A stretch of 64,000 nucleotides of DNA from Scandinavium sp036271055 (GCF_036271055.1 NZ_DATBBJ010000073.1:248001-312000), one strand, 5' to 3'. Counted from the first letter of the stretch, positions 35,992 to 45,548 are shown. The notes: a model not told the origin generated them from the sequence alone. A program made the numbers and translations.

Positions 35992-36918
35992 ATGAGTAAA
36001 CTCGATACCTTTATTCAGCAGGCCGTTGCTGCCGTACCGGTCAGCGGAACCTCCTTGATCTCTTCACTCTATGGCGATGCGCTCTCTCATCGTGGCGGCG
36101 AAATCTGGCTCGGCAGCCTGAGTGCATTACTGGAAGGACTCGGCTTTGGTGACCGCTTTGTGCGTACCTCACTGTTCCGACTCAATAAAGAGGGCTGGCT
36201 GGATGTTTCGCGTATCGGGCGACGCAGTTTTTATCGTCTGAGCGACAAAGGACTGCGTCTGACCCGGCGTGCGGAAAGTAAAATCTACCGCGCCGAACCG
36301 CCTGCCTGGGACGGCACCTGGCTGTTATTGTTGTCAGAAGGGCTGGATAAAAACACGCTCACCGATGTCAAGAAACAGCTAATTTGGCAGGGATTTGGCA
36401 CGCTTGCGCCGAGCCTGATGGCCTCGCCATCGCAAAAACTGGCCGATGTACAAGCGTTATTGCACGAAGCGGGCGTGGCCGAAAACGTCATCTGTTTTGA
36501 AGCGCAATCCCCGTTGGCGACATCGGTGAGCGCGTTACGATCGCGGGTAGAAGAGTGCTGGCAGCTCACCGAACAAAACCAAATGTATGAAAATTTCATC
36601 AACACGTTCAGACCATTGCTACCGCTGCTGCGTGATGCCACGCCAGATGAGCTGACACCTGAGCGCTGTTTTGCCATTCAACTGCTGGCAATCCATCTTT
36701 ATCGTCGCGTCATCCTAAAAGATCCGCTGTTGCCGGAAGAACTCCTGCCTGCACACTGGGCCGGACAGGCCGCGCGTCAGTTGTGCATTAATATCTATCA
36801 AAGCGTTGCTGCCGGCGCATTGGTGTGGGTGAGTGAGAAGGGCGAAACCTCCGTAGGCCCGCTGCCGCAGCCAGCCTCACCGTTTTATCAACGATTTGGT
36901 GGTCTGAACCTCAAATAA
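35992..36918 (+). CDS. paaX: Phenylacetate repressor PaaX
   Basis: GntR-like repressor of the paa promoters, released by phenylacetyl-CoA; 308 residues from this start (E. coli 316). The N-terminal winged helix includes GLGFGDRFVRTSLFRLNKEG and GWLDVSRIGRRSFY. The C-terminus (RFGGLNLK) is a few residues shorter than in E. coli. MSKLDTF agrees with E. coli; an ATG three codons earlier (35983) lies inside the operator arm. No strong ribosome binding site precedes either. Confidence 0.93.
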   Translation: MSKLDTFIQQAVAAVPVSGTSLISSLYGDALSHRGGEIWLGSLSALLEGLGFGDRFVRTSLFRLNKEGWLDVSRIGRRSFYRLSDKGLRLTRRAESKIYRAEPPAWDGTWLLLLSEGLDKNTLTDVKKQLIWQGFGTLAPSLMASPSQKLADVQALLHEAGVAENVICFEAQSPLATSVSALRSRVEECWQLTEQNQMYENFINTFRPLLPLLRDATPDELTPERCFAIQLLAIHLYRRVILKDPLLPEELLPAHWAGQAARQLCINIYQSVAAGALVWVSEKGETSVGPLPQPASPFYQRFGGLNLK

Positions 36919-36929
36919 GGAGCGCAAAC

Positions 36930-37526
36930 ATGCCGGTTTATCAGATAGATGGCTTAACCCCGGTGGTGCCAGAGGAAAGTTATGTGCATCCCACGGCGGT
37001 GCTGATTGGCGATGTTATCCTCGGCAAAGGGGTTTATGTCGGACCGAATGCCAGTCTGCGCGGTGATTTTGGCCGTATCGTGGTGAAAGACGGTGCGAAT
37101 ATTCAGGATAACTGCGTGATGCACGGTTTTCCGGAACAGGACACGGTAGTAGAAGAAGATGGGCACATCGGACACAGTGCGATTCTGCATGGTTGCGTGA
37201 TCCGTCGTAATGCATTGGTCGGAATGAATGCAGTGATTATGGATGGCGCGGTGATCGGCGAAAACAGCATTGTCGGCGCGGCGGCATTTGTGAAAGCCAA
37301 AGCGGAAATGCCCGCTGATCATTTGATCGTCGGGAGCCCGGCGAAAGCGATTCGTAGCCTTAGTGTGGACGAAATGGAATGGAAGAAACGCGGGACACGT
37401 GAGTATCAGGTGCTGGTCGAACGCTGTAAATTGACGATGCATCAGGTGGAGCCGCTTCGGGAAGTGGAAGAAGGGCGCATGCGTCTGGTCTTCGACGAAA
37501 ACCTGCGTCCGAAATCGGCCAAATAA
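36930..37526 (+). CDS. paaY: PaaY thioesterase (left-handed beta-helix)
   Basis: 198-residue hexapeptide-repeat protein of the gamma-carbonic-anhydrase-like fold. In E. coli it is a thioesterase that hydrolyses toxic CoA adducts formed when the pathway stalls. Repeats such as GVYVGPNASLRGDFGRIVV and GHSAILHGCVIRRNALVG are clear, and histidines of the metal site lie in NCVMHGF and GHIGHSAILH. Eleven bases after paaX with AAGGAG upstream. Confidence 0.95.
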   Translation: MPVYQIDGLTPVVPEESYVHPTAVLIGDVILGKGVYVGPNASLRGDFGRIVVKDGANIQDNCVMHGFPEQDTVVEEDGHIGHSAILHGCVIRRNALVGMNAVIMDGAVIGENSIVGAAAFVKAKAEMPADHLIVGSPAKAIRSLSVDEMEWKKRGTREYQVLVERCKLTMHQVEPLREVEEGRMRLVFDENLRPKSAK

Positions 37527-37532
37527 AGAAAG

Positions 37533-37560
37533 TTAGCCCTCTCTTTGCAGAGAGGGCTAA
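37533..37560 (+). terminator. Terminator after paaXY
   Basis: Perfect 12-bp stem TTAGCCCTCTCT / AGAGAGGGCTAA with a TTGC loop, six bases after paaY. It is followed by an A-rich rather than T-rich sequence. Confidence 0.7.
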
Positions 37561-37596
37561 AACGGGTGCTTTTGGCATCCAATCCTGCCCGTCAGA

Positions 37597-37616
37597 CGCG
37601 GGGATTGCTCCCCGCG
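37597..37616 (-). terminator. Hairpin downstream of the hok gene
   Basis: CGCGGGGA / TCCCCGCG stem with TTGC loop, eight bases after the hok stop on the minus strand. In hok mRNAs a 3' structure of this kind pairs back to the 5' end. Confidence 0.45.
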
Positions 37617-37623
37617 CTGTCAG

Positions 37624-37776
37624 TCACTTCCTCGATTCGTAAGCGAGAACAGCCCTGATTTCCATACCACGCTCTTTGACGCTCAACTCACATAATGTTT
37701 CGCGTACCAACAGCGTGAACCCCAGTACTGTTATGCACAGCACCATGATCGCCACCAGGGCGTATTTTGTCAGCAT
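37624..37776 (-). CDS. hokE: Hok/Gef-family membrane toxin, HokE-like
   Basis: 50-residue type I toxin. One N-terminal membrane helix (YALVAIMVLCITVLGFTLLV) is followed by RETLCELSVKERGMEIRA and the tail VLAYESRK; this is closest to E. coli HokE in sequence. Such proteins depolarise the inner membrane when their antisense Sok RNA is lost. The ribosome binding site CGGAGG lies eight bases upstream. It occupies the site where E. coli has the ydbA-ynb region. The ORF is complete, but whether the locus is active cannot be judged from sequence alone. Confidence 0.85.
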   Translation of the reverse strand: MLTKYALVAIMVLCITVLGFTLLVRETLCELSVKERGMEIRAVLAYESRK

Positions 37777-37940
37777 TGTTATTGCCTCCGTGCTAAGAAG
37801 GGACTAACATCCAACGTGCTAGGGTTGGATTGTTAGTCCCCAGGTTGATAGAAATATCGCCTGGGGCTTTTACTTTCCGGCTCCTGCACGTACTGCTCGT
37901 TCAATGCCTGAGACCAGAAAGCCTCAAGCACCCGCCGCCA
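37777..37940 (-). promoter_or_regulatory. hok mRNA leader with sok-type hairpin
   Basis: The hok leader contains a long inverted repeat (GGGACTAACATCCAAC at 37800-37815 with its complement at 37824-37840, one bulged base) and the segment GCGGGTGCTTGAGGCTTTCT near 37917-37936 that is common at the 5' end of hok/sok loci. A Sok antisense RNA would be transcribed on the plus strand here; its ends and promoter could not be fixed by eye. Confidence 0.5.
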
Positions 37941-38104
37941 TTCTATGTTTTTCGCACTAATGTCAAAGCGTTATGTCTCGTTTTCCCGAGCATGCTCGTA
38001 AACTGTTTTTCTCAGCACAGGGAAATAGCGACTGCGTGTTAATGGATTTGATAATGATGAAATTCAGGGGAAGAAAAACAGGGGAGCGAATCAAACTGAA
38101 AGAA

Positions 38105-38128
38105 CCCTCTCACCGGGCGGCGAGAGGG
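38105..38128 (-). terminator. Terminator of azoR
   Basis: CCCTCTC / GAGAGGG stem with a GC-rich loop, about ten bases after the azoR stop, followed on the minus strand by TTCTTTC. Confidence 0.7.
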
Positions 38129-38136
38129 CGAAAATC

Positions 38137-38742
38137 TTAAGCGGCAACCAGGCTGTTGATCGCGGCTTTTGCATCGGACTGCGCTTTTGCCGCCACTTCC
38201 GGACCGTAAGCCACGCCTTCTGCGAAGACAAAGTTCACATCGGTGATGCCGATGAAACCGAGGAACAGCTTCATGTACGGTGCCAGCAGGTCAGTTGGGG
38301 TGTCTTTATGGATACCACCACGGCTGGAAACCACGACCGCGCGCTTACCCACCACCATGCCTTCCGGACCGTTTTCGGTGTAACGGAACGTCACGCCAGC
38401 ACGTGCCACCAGGTCAAAATAGTTTTTCAACTGCGTTGGGATGTTGAAGTTGTACATTGGTGCGGCGATCACGATAACGTCGTGGGCCTGCAGCTCTGCA
38501 ATCAGCTCATCGGACAGCGCCAGCGCTTCCTGCTGACGTGGAGACAGTGGGGCATCGCTTGGACGCAGTGCGCCAACCAGTTCGCCATCCAGGACCGGGA
38601 TCGGCTGTGCGGCCAGGTCACGAACAGTAATCTGATCCGCCGGGTGTTTTTCAGCCCATTGGTCAACAAAATAGTCGGTCAGCTGACCAGACTGAGAGTA
38701 CCCTGCCAGAATACTGGATTTGAGAACTAAAACTTTGCTCAT
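38137..38742 (-). CDS. azoR: FMN-dependent NADH-azoreductase
   Basis: Flavodoxin-fold quinone and azo reductase, 201 residues. The FMN phosphate-binding SSILAGYSQSGQL segment and the MYNFNIPTQLKNYFD signature are intact. In E. coli AzoR protects against thiol-reactive quinones. It is divergent from hrpA, as in E. coli. Confidence 0.96.
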   Translation of the reverse strand: MSKVLVLKSSILAGYSQSGQLTDYFVDQWAEKHPADQITVRDLAAQPIPVLDGELVGALRPSDAPLSPRQQEALALSDELIAELQAHDVIVIAAPMYNFNIPTQLKNYFDLVARAGVTFRYTENGPEGMVVGKRAVVVSSRGGIHKDTPTDLLAPYMKLFLGFIGITDVNFVFAEGVAYGPEVAAKAQSDAKAAINSLVAA

Positions 38743-38943
38743 GGGTGTTTCCTTTTAAGAGATTGACGGGCCCGTGCCCTGTTGCTTGCAGACACTCTAT
38801 TCACAATCCTGTCGCAGGGATAGCGCAATATATCGAAGCCTTCGTTCAAATTTATTGATGAAGGAAAGGGGCGCTGCGATGTGGTAATCTACCATTAATG
38901 AAAACAGAGACATTTTTCCGGCAGTGCGATGCCCGATAACGCT

Positions 38944-41900
38944 ATGACAGAACAACAAAAAATGACTTTTTCGCAGCTCCACCAACAGCTCGAAACGCTG
39001 ATGCTGCGCGACAAAATGCGCTTTGCCCGTCGCCTCCACGGTGTGAAGAAGGTTAAAAATCCTGAATCACAACAGGCTGTTATGCAAACGATGGCGCAAG
39101 AAATTTCTCAGGCGGCGGGTAAAGTCCTGCTGCGCGAAGCGTCGCGCCCGGAGATCACCTATCCTGAAAATCTCCCTGTCAGCCAGAAAAAACAGGATAT
39201 TTTCAACGCCATTCGCGACCATCAGGTGGTGATTGTGGCGGGTGAAACCGGGTCGGGAAAAACCACCCAGTTGCCTAAAATATGCATGGAACTGGGGCGC
39301 GGTGTTAAAGGGCTGATTGGTCATACTCAGCCGCGCCGCCTGGCTGCGCGTACCGTGGCTAACCGTATTGCCGAAGAGCTGCAAACGGAGCCGGGCGGTT
39401 GCATCGGCTATAAAGTACGTTTTAGTGATCATGTCAGCGACAACACCATGGTCAAGCTGATGACCGACGGTATTTTGCTGGCGGAAATCCAGCAGGACCG
39501 CCTGCTGATGCAGTACGACACCATCATTATTGATGAAGCGCACGAGCGCAGTCTGAACATCGATTTTTTGCTGGGCTACTTCCGCGAACTGCTGCCGAAG
39601 CGTCCCGATCTGAAAATTATTATCACCTCGGCGACTATCGATCCTGAACGTTTCTCAAAACATTTCAATAACGCGCCAATCATCGAAGTTTCCGGGCGAA
39701 CCTTCCCGGTTGATGTCCGTTACCGTCCTATTGTGGAAGACGCCGACGATACCGAGCGCGATCAACTGCAGGCGATTTTTGATGCAGTTGATGAACTGGG
39801 GCAAGAGAGTCCTGGCGACATTCTGATTTTCATGAGCGGTGAACGCGAAATTCGCGATACCGCAGATGCGTTGAGCAAGCGCGATTTGCGCCACACCGAA
39901 ATTCTGCCGCTCTACGCGCGTTTGTCGAACAGCGAGCAAAACCGAGTTTTCCAGTCGCATAGCGGGCGACGCATCGTGCTGGCAACCAACGTCGCGGAAA
40001 CCTCACTGACCGTACCGGGTATCAAATACGTCATCGACCCTGGCACCGCGCGTATCAGTCGCTACAGCTACCGCACCAAAGTGCAGCGTTTGCCGATTGA
40101 GCCGGTTTCACAGGCGTCGGCGAACCAGCGTAAGGGCCGTTGCGGGCGTGTCTCGGAAGGTATCTGTATTCGTCTTTATTCGGAAGATGATTTCCTGTCG
40201 CGTCCGGAATTTACCGATCCGGAAATCCTGCGTACTAACCTGGCGTCTGTCATTTTACAGATGACTGCGTTAGGTCTGGGCGATATTGGCGCATTCCCGT
40301 TCGTGGAAGCGCCAGATAAACGTAATATTCAGGATGGTGTGCGTCTGCTGGAAGAGCTCGGTGCTATCACCACCGACGAGCAGCAAACGGTTTATAAGCT
40401 TACGCCTATGGGGCGTCAGCTTTCGCAACTGCCGGTCGATCCACGTCTGGCGCGTATGGTGCTGGAAGCGCAAAAACATGGTTGCGTGCGCGAAGCGATG
40501 ATCATCACCTCTGCGTTGTCGATTCAGGATCCGCGTGAGCGTCCGATGGACAAGCAGCAAGCCTCCGACGAAAAACACCGTCGTTTCCACGATAAAGAGT
40601 CTGATTTCCTTGCGTTTGTGAATTTGTGGAATTACCTCGGCGAGCAGCAAAAAGCGCTATCGTCGAACACCTTCCGTCGCCTTTGCCGTACCGAATACCT
40701 TAACTATCTGCGCGTGCGCGAGTGGCAGGATATCTACACACAACTGCGGCAGGTGGTGAAAGAACTCGGCATTCCGGTGAACAGCGAACCGGCAGAATAC
40801 CGTGAAATTCACGTGGCAATTCTGACGGGGTTACTGTCGCACATCGGCATGAAAGATACCGATAAACAGGAATTTACGGGCGCGCGTAACGCTCGTTTCT
40901 CTATCTTCCCGGGTTCCGGCTTATTCAAAAAACCGCCGAAATGGACAATGGTTGCCGAATTAGTGGAAACCAACCGTCTGTGGGGACGCATCGCGGCACG
41001 TATTGATCCAGAATGGGTTGAGCCTGTCGCACAGCATTTAATCAAACGCTCGTACAGCGAACCGCACTGGGAACGCTCACAGGGCGCGGTGATGGCGACC
41101 GAAAAAGTGACCGTCTACGGTTTGCCGATTGTGGCGGCACGAAAGGTGAATTACAGCCAGATTGACCCGGCGCTGTGTCGCGAACTCTTTATTCGCCACG
41201 CAATGGTCGAAGGCGACTGGCAAACTCGGCACGCCTTTTTCCGCGACAACAACAAGTTGCGCAATGAAATTGAAGAACTCGAACACAAATCACGCCGTCG
41301 CGACATCCTCGTCGATGACGAATCGCTGTTCGAGTTTTACGATCAGCGCATCAGCCACGAAGTGATTTCTGGCCGTCATTTCGACAACTGGTGGAAAAAG
41401 ACCAGTCGTGAAACGCCCGATTTGCTCAACTTTGAAAAAAGCATGCTTATCAAAGAAGGGGCAGATAACGTCAGCAAACTCGATTACCCGAATTTCTGGC
41501 ATCAGGGCAATCTCAAGTTGCGTCTGAGCTATCAGTTTGAACCGGGTGCTGATGCGGATGGCGTGACGGTGCACATTCCGCTGCCGTTGCTTAATCAGGT
41601 GGATGACGCTGGTTTTGAGTGGCAAATTCCAGGACTGCGTCGCGAACTGCTTATTGCGCTTATCAAATCGCTGCCGAAACCAGTGCGCCGCAATTTTGTG
41701 CCAGCGCCAAACTATGCCGAAGCGCTGCTGGGCCGCGTTACACCGCTCGAATTACCGTTGCTGGATGCGATAGAACGTGAATTGCGCCGCATGAGCGGTG
41801 TCACCATTGACCGCGACGACTGGCATTGGGATCAGGTGCCCGATCACCTGAAAATGACGTTTCGTGTTCTCGATGATAAAAACAAGAAACTTCAGGAAGG

Positions 41901-42846
41901 GCGTGATCTCACCGCGCTGAAAGACGCTTTAAAAGGTAAGGTCCAGGAAACGCTGTCGGCAGTGGCAGACGACGGTATCGAACAGAGCGGTTTGCATCTG
42001 TGGAGTTTCGGTCAATTACCGGAAAGCTACGAGCAGAAACGCGGCAACTATAAGGTGAAGGCCTGGCCTGCGCTGGTGGATGAACGTGACAGCGTGGCTA
42101 TCAAGCTGTTCGATAATCCGCTGGAACAGCAACAAGCCATGTGGCGCGGCTTGCGTCGATTACTGCTGCTGAATATCCCGTCGCCGATCAAATACCTGCA
42201 CGAGAAGTTGCCGAACAAAGCCAAGCTGGGGCTGTACTTTAACCCGTATGGCAAAGTGCTGGAGCTGATTGACGACTGCATTTCCTGCGGCGTGGACAAA
42301 CTGATCCACGAAGCGGGCGGTCCGGTGTGGACAGAAGAGAACTTTGCGAAACTGCACGACAAAGTGCGCGCGGAGCTCAACGATACCGTAGTAGACGTTG
42401 CTAAACAGGTCGAGCAAATCCTCACCGCAGTGTTCAATATCAACAAGCGGCTGAAAGGGCGCGTGGATATGACCATGGCGCTCGGACTGTCTGATGTGAA
42501 AGCGCAGATGAGCGGGCTGGTGTATCGCGGGTTTGTCACCGGAAACGGGTTTAAACGCCTCGGCGATACGCTGCGTTATCTCAATGCGATTGAGAAACGG
42601 CTGGAAAAATTAGCCGTCGATCCGCACCGCGACCGCGTACAAATGCTCAAAGTCGAAAGCGTGCAGCAGGCCTGGCAGCAGTGGCTCAACAAGCTACCGC
42701 CGGGGCGCCGTGAAGATGAAGATGTGCAGGAAATCCGTTGGATGATCGAAGAACTGCGCGTCAGCTATTTCGCGCAGCAACTCGGTACGCCTTATCCGAT
42801 TTCTGACAAGCGTATTGTGCAAGCGATGGAGCAAATAACCGCTTAA
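38944..42846 (+). CDS. hrpA: ATP-dependent RNA helicase HrpA
   Basis: DEAH-box helicase of 1300 residues, the E. coli length. Motif I is GETGSGKTTQ at residues 100-109, motif II IIIDEAHERS, motif III ITSATID, and motif VI QRKGRCGRVSEG. A long C-terminal HrpA-type region follows. In E. coli HrpA processes fimbrial mRNA and helps rescue stalled ribosomes. I start at MTEQQKM, as in E. coli; an ATG five codons upstream (38929) is in frame and neither has a strong ribosome binding site. Confidence 0.96.
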   Translation: MTEQQKMTFSQLHQQLETLMLRDKMRFARRLHGVKKVKNPESQQAVMQTMAQEISQAAGKVLLREASRPEITYPENLPVSQKKQDIFNAIRDHQVVIVAGETGSGKTTQLPKICMELGRGVKGLIGHTQPRRLAARTVANRIAEELQTEPGGCIGYKVRFSDHVSDNTMVKLMTDGILLAEIQQDRLLMQYDTIIIDEAHERSLNIDFLLGYFRELLPKRPDLKIIITSATIDPERFSKHFNNAPIIEVSGRTFPVDVRYRPIVEDADDTERDQLQAIFDAVDELGQESPGDILIFMSGEREIRDTADALSKRDLRHTEILPLYARLSNSEQNRVFQSHSGRRIVLATNVAETSLTVPGIKYVIDPGTARISRYSYRTKVQRLPIEPVSQASANQRKGRCGRVSEGICIRLYSEDDFLSRPEFTDPEILRTNLASVILQMTALGLGDIGAFPFVEAPDKRNIQDGVRLLEELGAITTDEQQTVYKLTPMGRQLSQLPVDPRLARMVLEAQKHGCVREAMIITSALSIQDPRERPMDKQQASDEKHRRFHDKESDFLAFVNLWNYLGEQQKALSSNTFRRLCRTEYLNYLRVREWQDIYTQLRQVVKELGIPVNSEPAEYREIHVAILTGLLSHIGMKDTDKQEFTGARNARFSIFPGSGLFKKPPKWTMVAELVETNRLWGRIAARIDPEWVEPVAQHLIKRSYSEPHWERSQGAVMATEKVTVYGLPIVAARKVNYSQIDPALCRELFIRHAMVEGDWQTRHAFFRDNNKLRNEIEELEHKSRRRDILVDDESLFEFYDQRISHEVISGRHFDNWWKKTSRETPDLLNFEKSMLIKEGADNVSKLDYPNFWHQGNLKLRLSYQFEPGADADGVTVHIPLPLLNQVDDAGFEWQIPGLRRELLIALIKSLPKPVRRNFVPAPNYAEALLGRVTPLELPLLDAIERELRRMSGVTIDRDDWHWDQVPDHLKMTFRVLDDKNKKLQEGRDLTALKDALKGKVQETLSAVADDGIEQSGLHLWSFGQLPESYEQKRGNYKVKAWPALVDERDSVAIKLFDNPLEQQQAMWRGLRRLLLLNIPSPIKYLHEKLPNKAKLGLYFNPYGKVLELIDDCISCGVDKLIHEAGGPVWTEENFAKLHDKVRAELNDTVVDVAKQVEQILTAVFNINKRLKGRVDMTMALGLSDVKAQMSGLVYRGFVTGNGFKRLGDTLRYLNAIEKRLEKLAVDPHRDRVQMLKVESVQQAWQQWLNKLPPGRREDEDVQEIRWMIEELRVSYFAQQLGTPYPISDKRIVQAMEQITA

Positions 42847-42883
42847 ATAGCTGCGGATTGTTTCTCATTATCCCAACAAACAG

Positions 42884-42904
42884 GGGCAGGCTTTTTGTCT
42901 GCCC
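42884..42904 (+). terminator. Possible terminator after hrpA
   Basis: GGGCAG / CTGCCC stem around a T-rich loop, followed by TTACTCTTTTG. Located 38 bases after the hrpA stop. Confidence 0.5.
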
Positions 42905-42999
42905 TTACTCTTTTGTCGAATGAGATTTCGGAGTGATCTCCTGTCATCCTCCTCCGTGGGCGTTACCCTGTGGTATGACATACGAAAGAAGGGAGTATT

Positions 43000-43797
43000 A
43001 TGCTGACCACCTTTCCACATTTGAACGATATGACACTGCAAGCCGCTAACCGCGTGGGTGAATGGCTGGCGCAGAACGATTTTTCCACACCACCTGTCAA
43101 TGTCGAGGCCGATCTGGTTGTGCTGGCGGGTAACGCAGTAATCCCCACTATTGACGCGGCCTGTCGTCTGGCGGCTGAAAACCGCACGCTGCTGATAAGC
43201 GGCGGCATCGGTCATTCGACCACCTTTCTTTACGCCGCTGTGGCGCGTCATCCACGTTACAACACGTTGCGCACCACCGGGCTTGCTGAAGCGACCATTC
43301 TGGCGGATATCGCGCACCAGTTCTGGAATATTCCTCATGAGCGAATCGTGGTGGAAGACCGTTCCACAAACTGCGGCGAAAATGCGCGTTTTACCCGCGA
43401 AATGATGGAGCAACTCGGCATTCATAGTCATAGCGCGATTGTAGTGCAAGACCCGACCATGCAACGGCGCACAATGGCAACGTTCGAACACGTCTGGCAG
43501 GGCGATATGAGTGCGCCGAAGTGGCACAGTTATCCGGGTTATCTGCCTGTGTTAAGGAACGGTGGCGCGGGCCTGACGTTCACCGATGAAGCCGATGCCG
43601 TTTGGCCAGTGGAGCGCTATCTTTCGCTTTTATTGGGTGAGTTGCCGCGCATTATGGATGACGAAAACGGCTACGGTCCGCGCGGGAAAGGGTTTATCGC
43701 CCATGTGGAGATGCCTGTTGATGTCATGAACGCCTGGCAAATCCTGCGTGAAGATATGCTCCTGCGCGAAGCGTTATCCAGCCGTTCTCTGCTTTAA
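43000..43797 (+). CDS. ydcF: DUF218 protein YdcF
   Basis: 265-residue cytoplasmic protein of the YdcF/DUF218 family. The conserved LISGGIGHSTTF, EDRSTNCGENARF and VVQDPTMQRRTMATFEHV motifs line the presumed ligand pocket; E. coli YdcF binds S-adenosylmethionine in vitro. Its physiological role is unknown. AAGAAGGGAG provides the ribosome binding site. Order hrpA-ydcF-aldA as in E. coli. Confidence 0.93.
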   Translation: MLTTFPHLNDMTLQAANRVGEWLAQNDFSTPPVNVEADLVVLAGNAVIPTIDAACRLAAENRTLLISGGIGHSTTFLYAAVARHPRYNTLRTTGLAEATILADIAHQFWNIPHERIVVEDRSTNCGENARFTREMMEQLGIHSHSAIVVQDPTMQRRTMATFEHVWQGDMSAPKWHSYPGYLPVLRNGGAGLTFTDEADAVWPVERYLSLLLGELPRIMDDENGYGPRGKGFIAHVEMPVDVMNAWQILREDMLLREALSSRSLL

Positions 43798-43812
43798 CCC
43801 TCCCCACCTGAA

Positions 43813-43850
43813 AATGCCCGTTTGCGACAGAAAAAGCGCAAACGGGCATT
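43813..43850 (+). terminator. Hairpin after ydcF
   Basis: 14-bp perfect stem AATGCCCGTTTGCG / CGCAAACGGGCATT with an A-rich loop, 16 bases after the ydcF stop. It lacks a clear T tract on either strand. Confidence 0.65.
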
Positions 43851-43898
43851 GGCTGTTACCAGGTTGTTAGGGCTGAATCGCGTCCACTGACTCACTTT

Positions 43899-43914
43899 TA
43901 TGAGATGTCTCACA
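43899..43914 (+). promoter_or_regulatory. Probable CRP site upstream of aldA
   Basis: TATGA-N6-TCACA differs from the CRP consensus TGTGA-N6-TCACA at one base. It lies about 100 bases before the aldA start; aldA is catabolite-controlled in E. coli. Confidence 0.5.
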
Positions 43915-44009
43915 AATTCCTGATCATAGCGTTGGGGTTGTGCCGCTGAATTCTCGATATTTAACAATAATTTCACTTGTTAAAAACGATGCATTCACAG
44001 GAGCAGCGC

Positions 44010-45449
44010 ATGACAGCACCCGTACAACACCCTATGTATATCGACGGTAAGTTTGTGTCCTGGCAGGGCGACGCATGGATTGATGTGGTTAATCCTTCAA
44101 CCGAAGCGTTGATTTCGCGCATTCCGGACGGTTCTGCCAAAGAAGCACAGCAGGCTATTGAGGCCGCCGAATGTGCGCAGCCCGAATGGGAAGCGCTTCC
44201 GGCCATTCAACGTGCGGGCTGGTTGCGTAAAATTGCGGCGGGCATTCGTGAACGCGCAGAAGAAATCAGCGCGCTGATTGTCGCCGAAGGCGGGAAAATT
44301 CAACAACTGGCAGAAGTGGAAGTGGCCTTTACCGCCGACTATCTCGATTACATGTCCGAATGGGCACGTCGCTACGAAGGTGAAATTCTGCAAAGCGACC
44401 GTCCCGGTGAGAACATTTTTGTCTTCAAGCGCGCGCTGGGTGTGACCACCGGAATTCTGCCGTGGAATTTCCCGTTCTTTCTGATCGCCCGCAAACTGGC
44501 ACCTGCGCTTATCACCGGCAACACCATCGTAATTAAACCTAGCGAATTCACCCCAAACAACGCCATTGCCTTCGCGCAAATCGTGCATGACATCGGCCTG
44601 CCAAAAGGCGTGTTCAACCTTGTATTAGGCCGGGGTGAAACCGTCGGTCAGGAACTGGCGGGCAACCCGAAGGTGGCGATGGTCAGCATGACCGGCAGCG
44701 TCGGTGCGGGCGAGAAAATCATGGCCGCTGCGGCGAAAAATATCACCAAAGTGTGTCTGGAACTCGGAGGTAAAGCCCCGGCTATCGTACTGGATGATGC
44801 CGATTTGGAGTTGGCGGTCAAAGCGATTGTTGAGTCCAGGGTTATCAATACCGGACAGGTGTGCAACTGCGCCGAACGTGTTTACGTGCAGAAAGGGATA
44901 TACGACCAGTTCGTTAACCGCCTGGGCGAAGCGATGAAAGCCGTGCAGTTTGGCGACCCGGCGCAGCGCACCGATATCGCGATGGGGCCATTGATTAACG
45001 CCGCCGCGCTGGAACGTGTAGAGCAAAAAGTGGCGAAGGCGGTTGAGCAGGGCGCGAAAGTGGCGCTCGGCGGCAAGCCACTGGAAGGTAAAGGTTATTT
45101 CTATCCGCCAACGCTGTTGCTCGATGTGCGTCACGACATGACCATCATGCATGAAGAAACCTTTGGGCCTGTGCTGCCGGTGGTGGCGTTCGACACTCTG
45201 GAAGAGGCGCTAAACATGGCTAACGACAGTGATTACGGCCTAACTTCATCGGTTTACACTCAGGATTTGAACAAAGCGATGAAAGCCATCAAAGGGTTGA
45301 AATTTGGTGAAACTTACATCAACCGCGAGAATTTTGAAGCGATGCAGGGCTTCCATGCCGGCTGGCGCAAATCCGGGATCGGCGGTGCCGATGGACGTCA
45401 CGGACTGGAAGAGTATCTGCAAACGCAGGTGGTGTATTTGCAGTCTTGA
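44010..45449 (+). CDS. aldA: Lactaldehyde/aldehyde dehydrogenase A
   Basis: NAD-dependent dehydrogenase for L-lactaldehyde and glycolaldehyde, 479 residues as in E. coli. Motifs LELGGKAPAIV and TGQVCNCAERV carry the catalytic glutamate and cysteine. It serves fucose and rhamnose catabolism under aerobic conditions. I start at MTAPVQHPMYIDG (44010, GGAGCAG upstream); the frame is open 11 codons earlier. Confidence 0.96.
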   Translation: MTAPVQHPMYIDGKFVSWQGDAWIDVVNPSTEALISRIPDGSAKEAQQAIEAAECAQPEWEALPAIQRAGWLRKIAAGIRERAEEISALIVAEGGKIQQLAEVEVAFTADYLDYMSEWARRYEGEILQSDRPGENIFVFKRALGVTTGILPWNFPFFLIARKLAPALITGNTIVIKPSEFTPNNAIAFAQIVHDIGLPKGVFNLVLGRGETVGQELAGNPKVAMVSMTGSVGAGEKIMAAAAKNITKVCLELGGKAPAIVLDDADLELAVKAIVESRVINTGQVCNCAERVYVQKGIYDQFVNRLGEAMKAVQFGDPAQRTDIAMGPLINAAALERVEQKVAKAVEQGAKVALGGKPLEGKGYFYPPTLLLDVRHDMTIMHEETFGPVLPVVAFDTLEEALNMANDSDYGLTSSVYTQDLNKAMKAIKGLKFGETYINRENFEAMQGFHAGWRKSGIGGADGRHGLEEYLQTQVVYLQS

Positions 45450-45457
45450 TAGGATCG

Positions 45458-45501
45458 GGGCGTTGACGCGAAATCTGTAGGCCAGGCAAGCGTCAACGCC
45501 C
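45458..45501. repeat. REP-like palindrome after aldA
   Basis: GGGCGTTGACGC and GCGTCAACGCCC are perfect inverted repeats around a TGTAGGCCAGGCA core that resembles REP sequences. May act as transcript 3' end. Confidence 0.55.
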
Positions 45502-45548
45502 GCTGTGTGCTACAACTTAGGGTTCTGCCTAACTGACGAGGTGTGCCT

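Noticed and set aside
37830..38042. Plus-strand ORF across the hok leader
   Set aside because: The sequence is explained by the structured hok leader, and the ORF has no ribosome binding site.
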